Source: Purshia tridentata (lineage: Eukaryota; Streptophyta; Magnoliopsida; Rosales; Rosaceae). From it: a DNA stretch of 62,527 nucleotides. The first letter of the stretch is position 1, and each line of letters begins with the position of its first letter. Position numbers and translations under genes: made by a program. This document shows positions 1 through 10,909 of the stretch, piece by piece. The DNA is taken from positions 1 to 62,527 of the forward strand of contig QANT01003822.1 in NCBI GenBank assembly GCA_003254885.1. Reading direction: 5' to 3'. The notes below the pieces were generated by a model that saw only the letters and a list, made by a program, of their open reading frames with translations, was not told where the DNA came from and did not search any database.

Positions 1-1
1 G

Positions 2-414
2 ATCCAGCAAAATTGATTTCCCCAATCTGACTTCCTTTTATTTATTTATTTTTTCAGAACCTCAGAGCTAGAAGATCAAGATGTATGAAATGAAGGAGAT
101 GTAGTATCTGGTTATGGGGGTTTTTTTTGGGGTAAAAATCTGGTTATGGCTTTAGAAGAACTGATGTAATGTGCGGTTACACCTTTATTGAATTTGAGTT
201 TTGTTTTTAAGTTGGCAAGACTGATTAAGAATTGTGTCTTTCTTTTTAAGAATTGTTAAAAATGTCTGTAATTTAAATCTGCCAAGCAAACGTGTTTTGC
301 TGCATATTGTACCACCCCTTCTAATCGAACTGGATAATCATGTGGACACTTAATTTCTTTTAATATTTGGAAGTATAGTTTTCCTTCCTGCATTCCTTGG
401 AAGTTGGAACAAAG
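2..414. repeat. Direct duplication, copy 1 (partner 5488-5900)
   Basis: This block is nearly identical to 5488-5900, differing by a few substitutions and small homopolymer indels. Both copies end at the same point after a shared GGAAGTTGGAACAAAG and then diverge completely. In the second copy the block lies downstream of a possible leader exon, with a plausible acceptor (TTTGTTCAG) just inside it; here the corresponding upstream part lies outside the window. The window begins with GATCC where the other copy has AATCC, which fits a clone end at a GATC site (inference). Confidence 0.85.
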
Positions 415-1962
415 AATCTTGATTTTCATATAAGTTTTCAAGAAGCAAGTTCTGTTGCAAACTTGCAATTCATAAATAGGCTAGTTCATGCCCAGTATCA
501 AATCAAATCAAATCACCCACATTGCAAAACTTGTGCAGTTGTCCTTAATCAAAAGCTATTGGGTAATATTAATATTTGAATTGCATCTTTCTATTTTCCA
601 AACCAATTAAAACACTAGGAAATTAAAACCGACCTCTGCATCTCTCTTTTTTCTTTTTGGTGTCAATATTTTGATTTTTTATTTATTTGGGTGCAAGGAA
701 TGTTATGTGATAATGCGAAAATAAGTGGTTTCCATATTTTTCCATATTTTTAATGGAAAGTAAACATTAAATGGGAAGGTTGCAAATTTGCAATTGGGAA
801 AGGTCGGCTTTAGACTGTCCATTCTTGATCATAGATTAGAATCTATATAATATCACACTAGTTAGCCAATCGAAGGTGAATCATATGACTACTACTAAAC
901 AAGAGAAACATCACACAAGCTGAAACCAAACTTGAAGCCCCCAACAGTAAAATGCCACCAACAAGGGCAAGAAGGGCCACAACAAAAGTCTTACACCAAC
1001 ACTCTCAGTCTCACAACCTAGAAAAATGAAGAAACACCCAAAAGATATTGAACCCAAGGTTCAAAAAAGAATTCTTGAAATTAGATGCCGGTGGTATTTT
1101 GCTTACTTTCTTTGAAGGGTTGTCTGATATCGATGAGTACGAGCAGGACCAAGGAGGAGGTTTTGGATTTATAGTGAAATAGTGTACAAGTTTGGACCAT
1201 GTATGGGAAATTTTTGGCTATGTTTGTATTTTAATCCAGAATTAATGGTCTAAGTTTTACTATTTTTTCTGGTTTAATATTCCAGCATTGTTGGTAGCCA
1301 CACAATATTGGGGTTTATACAAAAAATTTTGGCCAGGAACCACACAATATTGTGTTTACCATGCACTTCGAGTACTTGTTCTCTCTCTTTTGTGTAAAAT
1401 TGTAGAAGGACCTCAATGTTTACTTTCTAATAATAGTGAACATGTAGGTTTAGTAAGCAAAATAGCAAGTCCTTTTTGAAATTCCGTAAATACACTACTA
1501 TTGGTGGGCCGATCATGGCCCAACCAAACCAACAAGAAATTAGCCCAATATTCCCAAATAACATTAATAAAAAGGTTAATTGCATAAATGGCGTACAGAC
1601 TTTAAAGGTTGTGCGCAAATGTCGTACAGAACAAAATTTGGACAATTTGCCATACAGTGTTTCAAAATGAAGCAAATTTGTCGTATGCCGTCAATTTCAT
1701 CAATTCATAGTTAAAATTAGGGGTATTTTCATCAATTCATCTCATAAATATAAAAAATAAAATATTTAAACTAAGGTGGTAAATTTTGAAAATTCAGCGA
1801 AAATTTTGTTTTTGAGAGGGGTGGTAATTTTGAAATAATTTCGTGTAAATTTCAGAAATTTCGCCCAAATACTCGAAACTTTTGAAATTATATTCAAACC
1901 TTAAAATCCAAAATCAAAATTATAGAAATTTGGCACTTCAAAGCTTAGAGGAATGAAAGCCT
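415..1962. other. Gene-poor stretch with one interrupted short reading frame
   Basis: AT-rich DNA without a convincing gene. At 952-1182 one plus-strand frame opens with ATG, is cut by TGA at 1027-1029, and then runs open to TAG at 1180-1182, with an acidic, glycine-rich end (DIDEYEQDQGGGFGF). It looks like a worn exon, but I do not recognise the family. Nothing else here stands out on either strand. Confidence 0.3.
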
Positions 1963-2360
1963 ATGGTGAGGGAAGAAAAACCCACCAAAAAAATGGGTGA
2001 TCAGAGCTCGAAGGTGGCTGTAATCGGTGAAAGAATCCTACAGTGGCAAGCTTTTATTTCGCAATTTCGACACACATGGTGGTTGACTAGCGTGGAAGAA
2101 GGGTGGGAGAAGATGGTCGACGCATGGGGGTCCCGTTGGTGGCCTTGGGTTGATTGGAAAAGGCGGGCATGGTGGCCGGAAATGGAGGTGGTGGCGCTAT
2201 GAGGGAGGGAAAAAAAAAGGATGGGAAAGAGAGAGTCATGGGTTGGGCAGGGAGAGAGGAAAGAAAAAGGGAAGGAAAAGAAATAAAGGAAGGAAAGAAA
2301 AAAAAGGAAGGAAAAAAAAAGGAAGGAAAGAAAAAAAAAATTTAGGGTTGAAAGGTTGAT
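1963..2360. repeat. Purine-rich tract with GGAA/GAAA microsatellite
   Basis: From about 2206 to 2342 the plus strand is almost entirely A and G, with repeated GGAAAG and GGAAGG units. Several open frames cross it on both strands, but their products are low-complexity (Lys/Gly/Glu on plus, Phe/Ser/Leu on minus) and are explained by base composition. The GC-richer part before it (1990-2200) resembles the ends of the GC-rich LTR-like elements elsewhere in the window, but I could not find matching termini. Confidence 0.6.
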
Positions 2361-3152
2361 TGGGGTTTGAAGCATGTAGGCAATTGGAACAAAAAAATGT
2401 TTGGGGTTTTGTTTAGTCTTTTAGCTTTGGAGTTTGGTCTAGTATTTAGTTTCGGGGTTTCGTTTTGATGTTTTTAAACCCTAAACTCTAATATATTTCT
2501 ATACAAAAAATAATTAAAAATACTCTAAAATGCCTAAATCTCTAATATCTTATACCTTATCTTAAAAAATATTTGTCCTTTAGGTTTGTCTACTTTTTAT
2601 TTCAGTGAGATTTTTTAATTTATTCAAAAATTTACTCAAAAATATATGTTATTATGCTGAAATTCTAAGCTGCGGAGATCTATAGCAAATGACTCTTTTA
2701 GTATAGAATTTGTTTCATAATTACATCCCAAACATGCAATGCACCCTATACCACTTATATCTTGAGTGCCTCCTAAGTCAATAGGAAGGATGACCTTAAA
2801 CTTCCTCCTAACTTCTTCGAAGATTCCCCCAGAGCATCCGGGAATGTTTTTAAGAAACCGTAGCGATCAAGCCAACCTAAGTGTATTATATATGGCAGTG
2901 TAAGTCTTATATTTCTTGGTTAAATTAATATGAAAGGTTTCTTAATGTTGGCTTTTGCACACACATGGTTCTTTTTGCTTGATTAGACTATGTTATTGCA
3001 CCCCTGAACACACAATTCGACACTCGAACTCAAATTCATAATTGAAATAATAGAAACTCACACATGCACATGCATGGTTCTTTTTGTTGGTTTTTTGTTT
3101 TATCTAATATACTCAAGGTATGGTCCTCCAAACCTACATCCTTATTAGACGG

Positions 3153-3424
3153 CTGGTATCTATCGGTCTGTTTTTCCCCTCTTGTATGAAATATGTACCA
3201 AAATATTTTTTGGGGTGCCTGGATTCCAATTAGAAGTGTTTCTAATTAGTTTTAGGAGTCCATCTCTCTGATCATGATGGATGGGTGAACTATTCAGTTA
3301 ACATGGCAACTACCATTTAACTTTGTTCAAATTTTAACCTACCTACATAATAAAGTATATATGGTAGATAATAATGTTGGTAGTACGTGGTAGGGATGTT
3401 GATGATTTTTTTTTTTTTTTTTTT
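3153..3424. repeat. Direct repeat copy (partner 4686-4955)
   Basis: About 270 bp matching 4686-4955 in the same orientation at roughly 93-95% by eye. Both copies run from GGTATCTA to a poly-T tract after GGGATGTTGATGA. The poly-T here contains an undetermined base at 3425. The shared 3' poly-T is compatible with a retrotransposed or slippage-prone repeat, but no coding content is visible. Confidence 0.8.
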
Positions 3425-4685
3425 NTTTTTTTTTTTTTTTGCCATTGTAGGGAGGTTGATGATCAAATATGAAGATACGCAGAGTGTTTTGGTGATGCCC
3501 ATTTTAAGGAATAAAAAAGGAAAAGATACGAAGAGACTGATTACGCGTAAACATAGCCTATGTATTCATGATGTTTAGTTTTATTTGAATGCAAGTGATT
3601 TTTTTGACTTGTTTCTTCCATATATCAATACCTCAGGAGTCATATCCACCACCCCCAATTGCAAGTTTTCAATTCCCAATTTTTAATTTCCAAATGATGC
3701 AATCAAATATTAAGATTGAACGATGCATGCAGCTAATGTTGCTTACATGGTCCAACATTTGTGGCCCTGAGCCAAAGCAAGTAAGCAGGAGGGGGACCTT
3801 GATGATCACTTTCGGAATAAGGTCTTAATGCTCCAGATGAGTGAGTGCCCATCCCTTAAAACTTCTATCAATGCACTCAAAACTAAAATTTTTTGTCATA
3901 AAAATTACTAAAATTCTAGATTTGAAATCTGCCATTTCAAATGAGTAAAGATAAACTATTATAAAGTTTGTAGGGTCGCATGTCATCTATGGTTGCCCAC
4001 TTATCCTAATCTAATCCTAATCTAATTCGTCTTCTCCATACATCTGCTAAAACTCAATTCTCCACACATATGAGTAAAATCCAAAATTTAATACAGCAAA
4101 TCCATCATCTAGGGGTGCATTCAATTTGGGTTTCATAGATTTTTATTTTTTTTTCAGTAATAGACTTTTGTAAAGTTACAAACTTGTATCGACTTTGATA
4201 AACTTGTGTATGTGACATGTGCCAATCATGAATGTGCTATAATTCTGTGATTTTGGAAAAATATTCAATTTTTAAGACAATGGGTGCCAATTAATAGGCC
4301 CAATTTGTTTAAACCCAAAAATAAAAGGGTGATTTATAGGCCAGTTCAATTTTTTCTCCTCTCTTAGAATAATATCTTAATACTTTTTATTTTTGACTAA
4401 GGTCCAAAAACATTATCCATATGTTTTTAATTTAAAATATATGTAATATTATCCTAAAATTAATGATATGTAAATCTTAATATTATCTTAATATTATTCT
4501 AATTGTATATTACTTTAATATTATAATATTATATTATATATCCTAATTAATATTATTATATTATCCTATAATTAATTATAGGATTTAACTGTACCAAACG
4601 AACGATTGACTTTAGTTTGTAAATACATTTCAATTGTACCAATAAATCGATCAGCTATGATTTATCGGCTTTTATGTTATAGTTT
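3425..4685. other. AT-rich intergenic stretch
   Basis: No gene recognised. It includes an undetermined base in a poly-T run (3425) and a very AT-rich zone around 4390-4585 made of TAATATTA-like words. A segment near 4300-4350 (CCCAATTTGTTTAAACCC and following) recurs near 4955-5030, so the local duplication involving 4686-4955 is broader but patchy. Confidence 0.5.
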
Positions 4686-4955
4686 AGGTATCTACCAGTC
4701 TCTCTTTCCACTCTTGTATGAAATATGTACCAAAATCTTTTTTGGGGTGCCTGGATTCCAATTAGAAGTGTTTCTAATTAGTGTTAGGAGTCCATCTCTC
4801 TGATCATGATGGATGGGTGAAATATTCAGTTAACATGGCAACTACCATTTAACTTTGTTCAAATTTTAACCTACCTATATAATAGAGTATATATGGAAGA
4901 TAATAACGTTGGTAGTATGGGTGGTAGGGATGTTGATGATTTTTTTTTTTTTTTG
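4686..4955. repeat. Direct repeat copy (partner 3153-3424)
   Basis: Second copy of the ~270-bp repeat, also ending in poly-T. It lies immediately upstream of the possible leader exon region at 5040-5500. Confidence 0.8.
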
Positions 4956-5039
4956 CCCAATTTTTTTAAACCCAAAAATAAAAATGGCTGTTTAGTAATC
5001 GTTAACCCATACCCAAACGACCAAGTTCAATTGTTTACC

Positions 5040-5900
5040 AATATATAGTGCATCTAAATTCCAAAGAAAGGAAAAGAAACCCTAGAACGCACTCGACCCT
5101 AATTTACAGAGGCAAACTCTCTTGACTCCATCTTCGAAATCAATTAAGTATCCACCCAAAATGCGTAACGTGCATCCTATTTATGTAGTTCAGTTATATT
5201 TCACGGGATTTGGGCTTCTTGTATTAACCAATGCATATCGCGATAATCGTGATTTTCAATTCTGGAAACTTCAGGATATCCACTGTCAAGCGCTTGGGAT
5301 TCTGTTCAAGAGGAGAAGGTTTGATCGTATATCTACTTGCTTAATTAATTTTTATCTTCTAGTTTACAACGAGTACTTCCATCTATTTTTATTTTTTAGT
5401 TTTAATTTTCAATTTTTTGTTAATGATCTACCCTTGTATGCATGTAGGGACACTATTTTTGCTTATTTTGGCAAATTTGCTGGGTCAATCCAGCAAAATT
5501 GATTTCCCCAATCTGACTTCCTTTTATTTATTTATTTGTTCAGAACCTCAGAACTAGAAGATCAAGATGTATGAAACGAAGGAGATGTAGTATCTGGTTA
5601 TGGGGGTTTTTTTTTTGGGTAAAATCTGGTTATGGCTTTAGAAGAACTGATGTAATGTGCGGTTACACCTTTATTGAATTTGAGTTTTGTTTTTAAGTTG
5701 GCAAGACTGATTAAGAATTGTGTCTTTCTTTTTTAGAATTGTTAAAAATGTCTGTAATTTAAATCTGCCAAGCAAACGTGTTTTGCTGCATATTGTACCA
5801 CCCCTTCTAATCGAACTGGATAATCATGTGGACACTTAATTTCTTTTAATATTTGGAAGTATAGTTTTCCTTCCTGCATTCCTTGGAAGTTGGAACAAAG
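5040..5900 (+). other. Possible 5' leader exon(s) of an unidentified gene, including duplication copy 2
   Basis: The sequence AAACCCTAG near 5078 resembles plant 5' leaders. It is followed by a frame from 5122 to 5502, unlike anything I recognise, that includes MRNVHPIYVVQLYF at 5161. A splice-donor-like GAGAAG/GTTTGA occurs near 5318 and an acceptor-like TTTGTTCAG near 5541. Part 5488-5900 is the partner of 2-414. It could be the leader of the MYB-like gene that starts near 6.6-6.9 kb, but no continuous frame links them. This is inference, without transcript evidence. Confidence 0.3.
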
Positions 5901-6640
5901 ATGGTTTCAACTTTCATGACCATACATAAGACACAAATTATGATTTTAGATAGGATTTTGCAATTGGGATCTCCTTTAGTTTTCCAACAACTTCTCAGAA
6001 ATTACTAAGGAATTATAAGAAACTAAAGTATAGATCTACTTTCATTAGCCTTACCCCATACCCAAATTGATTAGAACCTTAGATGATAATTGAAACGCAC
6101 AAATAGTAGGAGAAAAAAAAACCCTCAGATTTGTGTTTGATATATGCACATACGACAGCAGATGGAAGATACAGCCTTTCAAGTCATGATATAGATTACG
6201 ATGATGACATTCAAGGAATGAATCTTGGTGCATCTCTAAATCCTTTTAATGACCTACATAAATGATACATTTTATCATACTCATTAAATTATGTCAAGTT
6301 GGCTTTAAATCAGGGACATTAAAAAGTCTCCCAAAAGTAACTGATTATGAAAATTCAGAAGATAGATGGGAGTCTACTCTCTCTAGTAACTTAATAGATT
6401 TAAAAAGTTAAATGCAATTCCATAATTTCTCAGAGTTGCATGGAGCTAATGTTTCTTTACCCCATCTTTAGCTAGTCAACCATGATTTTCTGTTCACATG
6501 CATGAGTAAATCCTAAAAGTTCAATTAAATTCTTAAATGATTTGCTTTCAGTTCTTTTGCAAACATGTCCTCTCTGAGGCTGCAATGAGCTCAAGGTGCT
6601 TGGATAAAAGGAATAGTAAATTTTTCCTTCATTTTTTTCC
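5901..6640. other. Intergenic stretch upstream of the MYB-like gene
   Basis: AT-rich sequence with no recognised coding region or repeat. It may contain promoter or leader introns of the MYB-like pseudogene downstream, but I see no decisive signal. Confidence 0.4.
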
Positions 6641-6742
6641 CATTAAGTGCGTCCAGAAAGTCACAGCAACCTAACCAATTATGAACTTATTGCTGAAGAA
6701 TGGGGTTTAGTATATCATTACCCACAAGCATTATCTGTTCTT

Positions 6743-6880
6743 AGTGAACAATATTTTCGTTTACATATTTTAACAACAACAGTGCCTTCTCTCAATTATT
6801 TGGGGTCAGCTGCAAGAATTTTTCCTACATTCCATTCTCTCCTGGCCCTCCTGGGCCATATTTTAATCTACTTATATATT
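6743..6880. repeat. Possible dispersed-repeat scrap in a leader or intron
   Basis: The words CAATTATTTGGGGTCAGCTG and the following pyrimidine-rich part resemble a short sequence I recall as widely dispersed in dicot genomes. It interrupts the region between a short upstream frame (6647 on) and the first Myb/SANT-like exon. The assignment rests on memory of the motif only. Confidence 0.3.
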
Positions 6881-6927
6881 TCTTTTAAAGATGTTGAAAT
6901 TAATAGCATTGTGTCCCTGCAAGTAAA

Positions 6928-7413
6928 GTGCGACCAAAATCAGGTTGGAAGCCAGCCATGGACCGATTTTTTGTGAAGCTTATGCTGGACCAACTGAAGA
7001 AGGGAAACCAGATCAATACTACATTCAAGAAACAAGCCTGGAAAGACATGGTCACCTTGTTCAACACAAGATTTGGTTCTCAATATGGAACAAGTTTCTT
7101 GAAACGCCGCTGTAAGAAATTGTTGAAGTACTATACTGATGTCAGGAGTATCCTTGCAAGAACATGATTTTATGGGGATAAACAATGACAAATGATAGTA
7201 GCTGATGATGATATTTGGAATAGCTACATCGAGGTATATTGTCACATCTATTTGATAGCATTCAGTTTTAAACATATTTACACTTCTCTTTGCTGATGTA
7301 GGTACTTCCAGATGCACAACTATATAGGAAGAAGCCCTTACTGAACTATCAAGACTTGAACTTGATATATGGAAATGCAATTAGCAATGGGCTTCCTCCT
7401 CATTTGCATCAAG
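6928..7413 (+). other. MYB-like gene module 1: exons about 6928-7233 and 7302-7413
   Basis: The first Myb/SANT-like exon ends WNSYIE/GT at 7233. The short exon 7302-7413 ends HLHQ. The domain contains two TGA codons (7165-7167 and 7186-7188) about where other modules have the G of GF and the Q of QQM. A further short exon at 7623-7712 (DEEREDHSFSGNG...) follows in phase. Confidence 0.75.
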
Positions 7414-8315
7414 GTACAAATTTTTAAGATGGCCTCTTATAGTACAGTTAGAGAGGTTAATATTTAAGTCACCAAGTCCAGAAACAAAAACCTGTTTAAC
7501 ATTTTGGATTTATAGTATGTGTTCTAGTTCCCATAACACCATACTATAATATATGCTTGATATATTAATGAAAGAATGATTTGAGTAATTATTTCTATAA
7601 GTGGGTTTTATTATTCATGTAGATGAAGAGAGGGAGGACCACTCTTTTTCCGGTAATGGTCATTCGGCTTACTTCAAGGATCTTGACAGTGAAGGCCAAG
7701 ATTTAATGATAGGTGTGTTTCTTGTTCGCTATGAATTTTAAAATAATCTTGCTGGATCTTCCTAAGAGTATTATGATATCTGAAGGTAGGAAAATGAGTA
7801 CAAATGCCTCCTAAACAAGCTTGGGTTAGTAAGATAATGTAAACTGCTTGTGTATCATTATTGTGCACTCTCTTTCTTTACTAGTAAACCATAATTCCAC
7901 CATTTTGACAAATTTTTAGAGAGTCTAATTTTCATATGGACTATTCATGTTCTTATGTAACTTTCTTTGTTGGTATAATTCATTAATTTACACAAATTCT
8001 TACCTGTTGAGAATATGGATATATACTTTTGAGCTCTTGCAGAGATTTCCTAATAATTTTTAGTAATACACTGTAAAATTATTATCACCAATTTTCCATT
8101 GTAAATGTTTCTGTGATCTGTTCATAATCATTTTCCATATTCAGGTCTCCCAAAATTCACATAACTCTCTCAATTCAAAATTCCACAATGTCTAGAGTGA
8201 ACATAGACTAGAATAGGATGGGTACAAAACCTGTAAATTACTTATGCCTGTTTGCAGTCATGTCTTAAATAGTGATTAGAGTTGCATTTACTTACAACAT
8301 TTTGGTGGATGGAAG

Positions 8316-8850
8316 GAGAAGACATTCAGAGCCGTGTAAATGATGATTGTTTGAGGATAAATTGGACTCCTTCAATGGACCATTATCTCATTGACCTTAT
8401 GTTGAAGCAACTGCAGAAAGTGAATAAGATTGATTACTCTTTTGACAACCAAGCATGGATAGATGTTCTTGTGTTGTTCAATGAGAGATTTGGGTCACAA
8501 CATGAAAAAGATCTTCTGAGGAGTCGCTACAAAAGTTTAGAGAAGCAATACCATGATATGCATGATATGCTTGACCAGAGAGGGTTTTGGTGGGATAAAA
8601 CACAGCAAATGGTCACAGCATATGATGATGTTTGGGATGCTTATATTAAGGTGCATTACCTATTCATCTGAGTCTTTATCTCCAGTTTTTATAAGTAATA
8701 AGATATGGAATCTGTAGGAACACCCAGATCTGGAATCATACAGAACCAGTTCCAATCCAAACTATAATGATTTGTGCTTGATATATGGAATTTCAAATTC
8801 TGATGAAAGGCACAACCAATCGGGTCAATCCTTGGGACATAACGGAGGTG
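8316..8850 (+). other. MYB-like gene module 2: exons 8316-8650 and 8718-8850
   Basis: This is the best-preserved module. It has an uninterrupted Myb/SANT-like domain (INWTPSMDHYLIDLML ... FGSQHEKD ... WDAYIK), a GT donor at 8651, an AG acceptor at 8716-8717, and a short exon containing EHPDLESYR and NYNDLCLIYG. No lesion is seen inside the module. Confidence 0.8.
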
Positions 8851-9319
8851 GTGAGTTTTTATTTTGATAAGTCCCCCCTCCTCCCGCTCTTGAGCTTTTG
8901 GAGAACTGAAATTTTCCTTGTACATGCATTGACTTCTTTCTCTCTTTTTTTCTAATTTCTCAAGCAGCCAAATATAACAATAGCTATCACAGGAGAACTG
9001 ATTGGACACCTCCAATGGACCGGTATTTCATTGATCTAATGTTAGAGCAAGTTCGCAAGGGAACTCAGGTTAACCATCAATTCAGAAAACTAGCCTGGAC
9101 AGATATGGTTGCTTAGTTCAGTGCAGAATTTGGTTCCCAGCATGACAAAGATGTCTTGAAAAGTCGTTTTTTAAATTTGAGGAAACGATTCAATGATATG
9201 AAAAATCTACTTGACCAGTGTGTGTTTTCTTGGGATGAAATGCAACAGATGGTAACTGCTGCTGATGATGTTTGGGATGCTTATGTCAAGGGACTTCTTT
9301 TTGTTGAATTGTTGATTTC

Positions 9320-10470
9320 TGTTTGGGTATAACACCCCCACTCAAGTCAACGGTCAACGTAGTTGGCCACGTGGAATCTCGGATTCGGCTTCCGTGTTAC
9401 CCTTGGTCGATGGTCCATCTATGCAACTCCGTCGGATCGGATCTTACTGTCGGAGCCGATCCGAACAGTCGTATCAACTAAAATTCAGAAGCAAGGTCTG
9501 CAAGAGTTCGCCGGCAACTCGGATCGGATGCCGAGCTCGGCTCGGTGTATGGTTATCTGTCTTCCCTCGTCAAAATACCTACTCGTTAGATCTTCTATCT
9601 ACTTGTTCGGATCGGATTCAATTGGCCTCCGATCCGAACACTTCCTGGATGTACTAAATTTCCTTGCAGATGTATCACCACTGGAAGCCCCATTCGGATC
9701 GGAGTGATCAACCTCCCCCCACCCAATTCCGAGCCGAACGTAAACTCAGGTCGTAGTTATTGCGTCTGACACTCCGTAGGTAACTCTGTGTATTGCATTT
9801 ATGACCTACCTGTTCTGCTTTGCTTTCCATTTAATGCATGCAACTTGCAGACATCCCTCTTGCATTAAATGAAAGAACATGTCAGTAGCCCAGTCTACCC
9901 TGCAAGCTTAGTCCTCAAGACCTATGAACAGCCATGATCACACCTACCGATCAGCCAAAATATCCCAATCCCTTTGCCTATAAATGAGAGCATTACCACA
10001 AGGCAAAGGGACACAGAAAAATCTGAGAAAACTAGCCCAAGCTCTGGCAACATTTACCCAGAAATCTTACCACCTTTCCTTCATCTTCTTCCCAAGCCTT
10101 TGCTGTGTTCTTCAGCCCTTCTTGCATCCTACTTCTTGCATTCTCCTGACTTTGCCATCGGATTATCTCCGGNTTGCCATCGGAGTATCTCCGGCCGGTA
10201 CCACACCGGTGCTCTTTTCCGTTCAGTGTGCAAGAAAAACAACCAGAAATCAACCGGTTGACGTGCTCGGATCATCAGCTCGGTCGCTCAACTCGCCACG
10301 TCAGCAACAATCCGCATTTAAGTTGTGTGCGAAAGTCCAAGCAGATTTTTGCATCAACAGATTCGTGCTCGGATCATCAGCTCGGTCGCTCAACTCGCCA
10401 CGTCAGTAACAATCCGCATTTAAGTTGTGTGCGAAGGTCCAAGCAGATTTTTGCATCAACAATTTCATAA
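9320..10470. mobile_element. LTR-like insertion in intron of the MYB-like gene (probable solo LTR)
   Basis: GC-richer than its surroundings and absent from the equivalent introns of the other modules. It has a start-like word TATAACACCCCCACTC, a TATA-like box (CCTATAAATGAG) near 9976, and a U5-like segment with CCGGTACCACACCGGTGCTC near 10192. That last segment closely resembles the segment GACACCACACCGGTGTCACC in the element at 46384-47250, so the two are probably related LTRs. Exact ends and a target-site duplication could not be fixed, and an N at 10173 sits between two near-identical 21-bp words. Confidence 0.55.
10263..10466 (+). repeat. Tandem repeat, 2 x 102 bp
   Basis: Two adjacent copies starting GTGCTCGGATCATCAGCTCG at 10263 and 10365, nearly identical (for example GCAACA against GTAACA). 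They lie at the 3' side of the LTR-like insertion and obscure its true end. Confidence 0.9.
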
Positions 10471-10669
10471 TTTGTATGTATATAGCAGGCTAGCAGCTCA
10501 CATGTAATTTGTGCAGGAGCACCCTGATGCACGATCATACCGCAATAGAACTCTGCCAAATTTCAATGATTTGTACTTGATATATGGACATGCAAACAAA
10601 CTTAAAAGGGAGAGTTTTTCAAATCACTCTATGGATGCCAAGGATGATGATCTGGGAGTTGATGTCGGT

Positions 10670-10732
10670 GGGTGCCCCCCCCCCCCCCCCCCCCCCCCCN
10701 NNNNNNNNNCCCCCCCCCCCCCTCCTCTCTAA
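10670..10732. other. Poly-C tract with 10-base N run (10700-10709)
   Basis: About 24 C, ten N, then about 13 C. It lies in the intron after the third short exon of the MYB-like gene. This is a sequencing gap in a homopolymer; the real length is unknown. Confidence 0.9.
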
Positions 10733-10909
10733 CTGATAAGGGCAGGTTATGGAAATACTATAGCTTTATTCCACTCTATTCTTTATGAATTATTGTAATG
10801 GAATGAATTTATTTCAAATAAATTTAAAGAGATTAATTTTGTTAAAACGATAAATGTTTTGGAACTATATAGGGTTTCTCTTCTAATTATAGTTATTCAG
10901 ACATTGTAG

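Larger units (their letters stand above)
8968..10667 (+). other. MYB-like gene module 3: exons 8968-9290 and 10517-10667, intron invaded
   Basis: The domain exon reads [15 protein letters not shown] and ends WDAYVK at 9290, but has TAG at 9114-9116. The expected donor GT is GG. The partner short exon (EHPDARSYR ... [10 protein letters not shown]) lies 1.2 kb downstream because an LTR-like sequence occupies the intron. Confidence 0.8.

Noticed and set aside
2001..2375. Long minus-strand frame rich in Phe, Ser and Leu, and matching plus-strand Lys/Gly frames
   Set aside because: Both come from the GGAA/GAAA purine tract; low complexity, no domain, no splice or start context.
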